Shown: piece by piece, positions 34,729 through 35,979 of the stretch
Layout of the letters: every line of letters begins with the position of its first letter
How positions within the stretch are numbered: position 1 is the stretch's first letter
Assembly (NCBI GenBank): GCA_035316325.1
Contig: DATHJB010000076.1
Coordinates: 1 to 35,979 of the forward strand
Direction: 5' to 3'
DNA from: Acidimicrobiales bacterium
GTDB lineage: Bacteria > Actinomycetota > Acidimicrobiia > Acidimicrobiales > VFJN01
DNA length: 35,979 nucleotides
Program-made: the position numbers and the translations under genes
Notes under the pieces: model-generated
The model's database searches: none
What the model was told of the DNA's origin: nothing
The model's input: the letters and a program-made list of their open reading frames with translations, nothing else

Positions 34729-34857
34729 CGTCCTCGGTTGTGCCATGTGGTTCCGGAGCGGTGTGAGACACCGAGTCCGGCCTTCATGGGCCTCGGTTGA
34801 CGAACTTGACGAACGGGCGCTCAGTGACCTGCAACAGGTCGCAGGAGCAGCCGATAG

Positions 34858-34886
34858 ATACTAGCCACGCTCCGAGGTGGCGCCAA
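34858..34886 (-). promoter_or_regulatory. sigma-70-type promoter for the rplC operon
   Basis: On the minus strand TTGGCG (-35, 34886-34881) and TAGTAT (-10, 34863-34858) are exactly 17 bases apart. They predict a start near 34851 and a leader of about 185 bases before rplC. The position fits the 625-base break between rpsJ and rplC, where a fresh promoter is needed or useful. Confidence 0.6.
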
Positions 34887-35043
34887 ACCCACCCGGTGGG
34901 GGGATTTCGGCTAGCCGAACTCGGTGCCCGGGGACGGTGTCCCGTCCCGTTCAAGCAGTTGCCAACGTACCAGCCATCCCAAACAGCCGTGGGAACTCTG
35001 GTACAGCTGCAGAAGGCGCTTACGCCCCTACGGTGCGGTCGGT

Positions 35044-35049
35044 TATTGT
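35044..35049 (+). promoter_or_regulatory. candidate -10 box for the small plus-strand gene
   Basis: TATTGT fits TANNNT and ends six bases before the ATG at 35056, so the transcript would start at or almost at the start codon. A weak -35 (TTACGC, 35020-35025) lies 18 bases upstream. No Shine-Dalgarno is present before the ATG, consistent with leaderless translation. I see no other signal on the plus strand between 34890 and 35043. Confidence 0.35.
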
Positions 35050-35055
35050 GCGGCG

Positions 35056-35274
35056 ATGGTCTTCGGTCGGCGGAGTGACCGGGAAGTCCCGAAACACATG
35101 AAGAAGCGTGCCCCGAGCAAGTCGAGTCGCGATCCTTTCGAGCACCTGCGCGACGAGCGCGCCCTGGCGGAGGGTGACGAACCCTGGTTCGTCGGCGACG
35201 ACGACGAGCCCGAGCTGGAGATCGAGACGAACAGGTCCTCCAACCTTTCGGCGGAGGACCTGAAGTCCGAGTAG
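35056..35274 (+). CDS. small acidic protein of unknown function inside the S10 operon gap
   Basis: A 72-residue plus-strand protein starting MVFGRRSDREVPKHMKKRAP. Residues 1-25 are basic. The rest is acidic, with FEHLRDERALAEGDEPWFVG followed by a DDDEPELEIE stretch and a polar end (SNLSAEDLKSE). There is no membrane segment, signal, Cys or known motif. Third codon positions are mostly G or C, as in real genes of this window. An internal ATG (MKKRAP, 35098) gives a shorter version. It is convergent with rpsJ, 16 bases away, and lies against the direction of the whole ribosomal cluster. I do not recognise the family. Confidence 0.55.
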   Translation: MVFGRRSDREVPKHMKKRAPSKSSRDPFEHLRDERALAEGDEPWFVGDDDEPELEIETNRSSNLSAEDLKSE

Positions 35275-35290
35275 CGGGCTCGCCCGGCGC

Positions 35291-35611
35291 CTAGGCCTGG
35301 GCGATCTTGATCTCGATGTCGACGCCGGCGGGCAGCTCGATGCGCTGCAGCGAGTCGACGGTCTTGGGGGACGGCTCCAGGATGTCGAGCAGGCGCTTGT
35401 GGATGCGCATCTCGAAGTGCTCCCGGCTGTCCTTGTCCTTGTGCGGCGAGCGGATGACCGTGAAGCGGTGCTTCTCGGTGGGCAGCGGGATGGGGCCGCG
35501 CACCGTCGCCTGCGTGCGCAGGACCGTCTCGACGATCTTCTTCGTCGACTGGTCGATGACCTCGTGGTCGTACGCCTTCAGGCGGATGCGGATCTTCTGC
35601 TTGTCAGCCAT
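35291..35611 (-). CDS. rpsJ: 30S ribosomal protein S10
   Basis: S10 is in the 30S head and also pairs with NusB in antitermination. The 106-residue protein has [60 protein letters not shown] and [12 protein letters not shown] [20 protein letters not shown], ending [14 protein letters not shown]. It is separated from tuf by 124 bases and from rplC by 625 bases, so it may be transcribed mainly with tuf. Confidence 0.98.
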   Translation of the reverse strand: MADKQKIRIRLKAYDHEVIDQSTKKIVETVLRTQATVRGPIPLPTEKHRFTVIRSPHKDKDSREHFEMRIHKRLLDILEPSPKTVDSLQRIELPAGVDIEIKIAQA

Positions 35612-35688
35612 CTCACTCGTCCTTTGCCTTCGGCTATTCCTCGCCTGTCGGCTCGGGCCGCCGGCGCGTTCAAAGCCTCGATGTCGGT

Positions 35689-35729
35689 GCTCCAGGTATC
35701 GGACGGCTCACCTGGAGCTGTCCGATACC
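35689..35729 (-). promoter_or_regulatory. overlapping alternative stem-loops between tuf and rpsJ
   Basis: Two mutually exclusive stems can form. A long one pairs 35695-35709 with 35715-35729: ten perfect pairs (GGTATCGGAC/GTCCGATACC), then a GU pair and four more, with a five-base loop. A shorter one pairs GCTCCAGGT (35689-35697) with ACCTGGAGC (35710-35718). Sharing arms is typical of attenuators or processing switches. No T-run follows on the minus strand, so simple intrinsic termination after tuf is not supported. Confidence 0.45.
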
Positions 35730-35735
35730 CGAGCC

Positions 35736-35979
35736 TCACTTCAGGATCTTCGTAACCCGGCCGGCGCCGACGGTGCGGCCGCCTTCGCGGATGGCGAAGC
35801 GCAGGCCTTCGTCCATGGCGATGGGGTTGATGAGCTCAACGGTCATGAGGGTGTTGTCGCCGGGCATGCACATCTCGACGCCGTCGGGCAGGGCGATGGA
35901 GCCGGTGATGTCGGTGGTACGGAAGTAGAACTGGGGCCGGTAGTTCGAGAAGAACGGCTTGTGACGGCCGCCTTCCTCC
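35736..35979 (-). CDS. tuf: elongation factor Tu, C-terminal part (5' end outside window)
   Basis: The last 80 residues of EF-Tu, which delivers aminoacyl-tRNA to the ribosome as a GTP complex. Domain 3 is visible: [71 protein letters not shown], ending in K and TGA at 35738-35736. The sequence matches the conserved end of bacterial EF-Tu. The GTPase domain lies beyond the right edge. Confidence 0.98.
   Translation of the reverse strand, partial: EEGGRHKPFFSNYRPQFYFRTTDITGSIALPDGVEMCMPGDNTLMTVELINPIAMDEGLRFAIREGGRTVGAGRVTKILK

Noticed and set aside
34046..34771. Minus-strand frame starting 106 bases upstream of rplC
   Set aside because: It is out of frame with rplC and reads into an Arg-rich shadow. 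L3 homology fixes the frame and the start at 34665.

Overview
This 36-kb window is GC-rich (roughly 70%) chromosomal DNA. Gene order, codon use and protein sequences point to an actinomycete-type bacterium. Several traits together suggest a deep-branching group such as Acidimicrobiia: a zinc-type S14, S19-L22-S3 proteins with long tails, glmM and glmS in the rplM-rpsI neighbourhood, and no map gene between adk and infA. That placement is my inference; no 16S rRNA gene is present. Almost everything is on the minus strand, so transcription runs from right to left. Only four genes are on the plus strand. I see no tRNA, rRNA, insertion sequence, phage gene or CRISPR array.

Read in the direction of transcription, the right end holds the 3' end of tuf (EF-Tu) and rpsJ (S10). 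A 625-base gap follows, with a small acidic plus-strand gene and a good minus-strand promoter. Next comes an almost uninterrupted S10-spc series: rplC, rplD, rplW, rplB, rpsS, rplV, rpsC, rplP, rpmC, rpsQ, rplN, rplX, rplE, rpsN, rpsH, rplF, rplR, rpsE, rpmD, rplO, secY, adk. Many of these genes overlap by 1 or 4 bases (TGATG, TAATG, ATGA), which suggests translational coupling. The alpha cluster follows: infA, rpmJ, rpsM, rpsK, rpsD, rpoA, rplQ. It is separated from adk by a plus-strand two-gene cassette, an ECF sigma factor and a membrane protein with an FtsX-like extracellular domain. This cassette occupies the place where map commonly sits.

Downstream are truA, a small membrane protein and rplM-rpsI. 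Then comes an envelope and housekeeping cluster: glmM, a proline-rich membrane protein with a duplicated extracellular domain, a giant GlmS-like protein, acpS, nnrD/E, alr, a P1-family peptidase coupled to alr, a GT-C-type membrane glycosyltransferase, tsaE, tsaB, rimI and tsaD. A plus-strand coiled-coil protein gene separates rimI from tsaD. The left end is the 5' part of a PhoD-like phosphatase carrying a Tat-like, lipoprotein-like signal.

The most interesting signals are these. (1) The ECF sigma factor/FtsX-ECD membrane protein pair sits inside the ribosomal protein cluster. (2) infA appears to start at a CTG codon with an ideal ribosome binding site. (3) Five ribosomal proteins carry unusual low-complexity extensions: Lys/Ala-rich on L30 and S17, Gly-rich on S5, acidic on S3, and His/Asp-rich on L22. 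(4) The GlmS-like protein has 1144 residues, nearly twice the usual size, with an N-terminal insertion and a C-terminal addition. (5) The S10 operon is split, with a new promoter, a structured L3-L4 leader and a possibly leaderless small gene. (6) Mutually exclusive stems lie between tuf and rpsJ.
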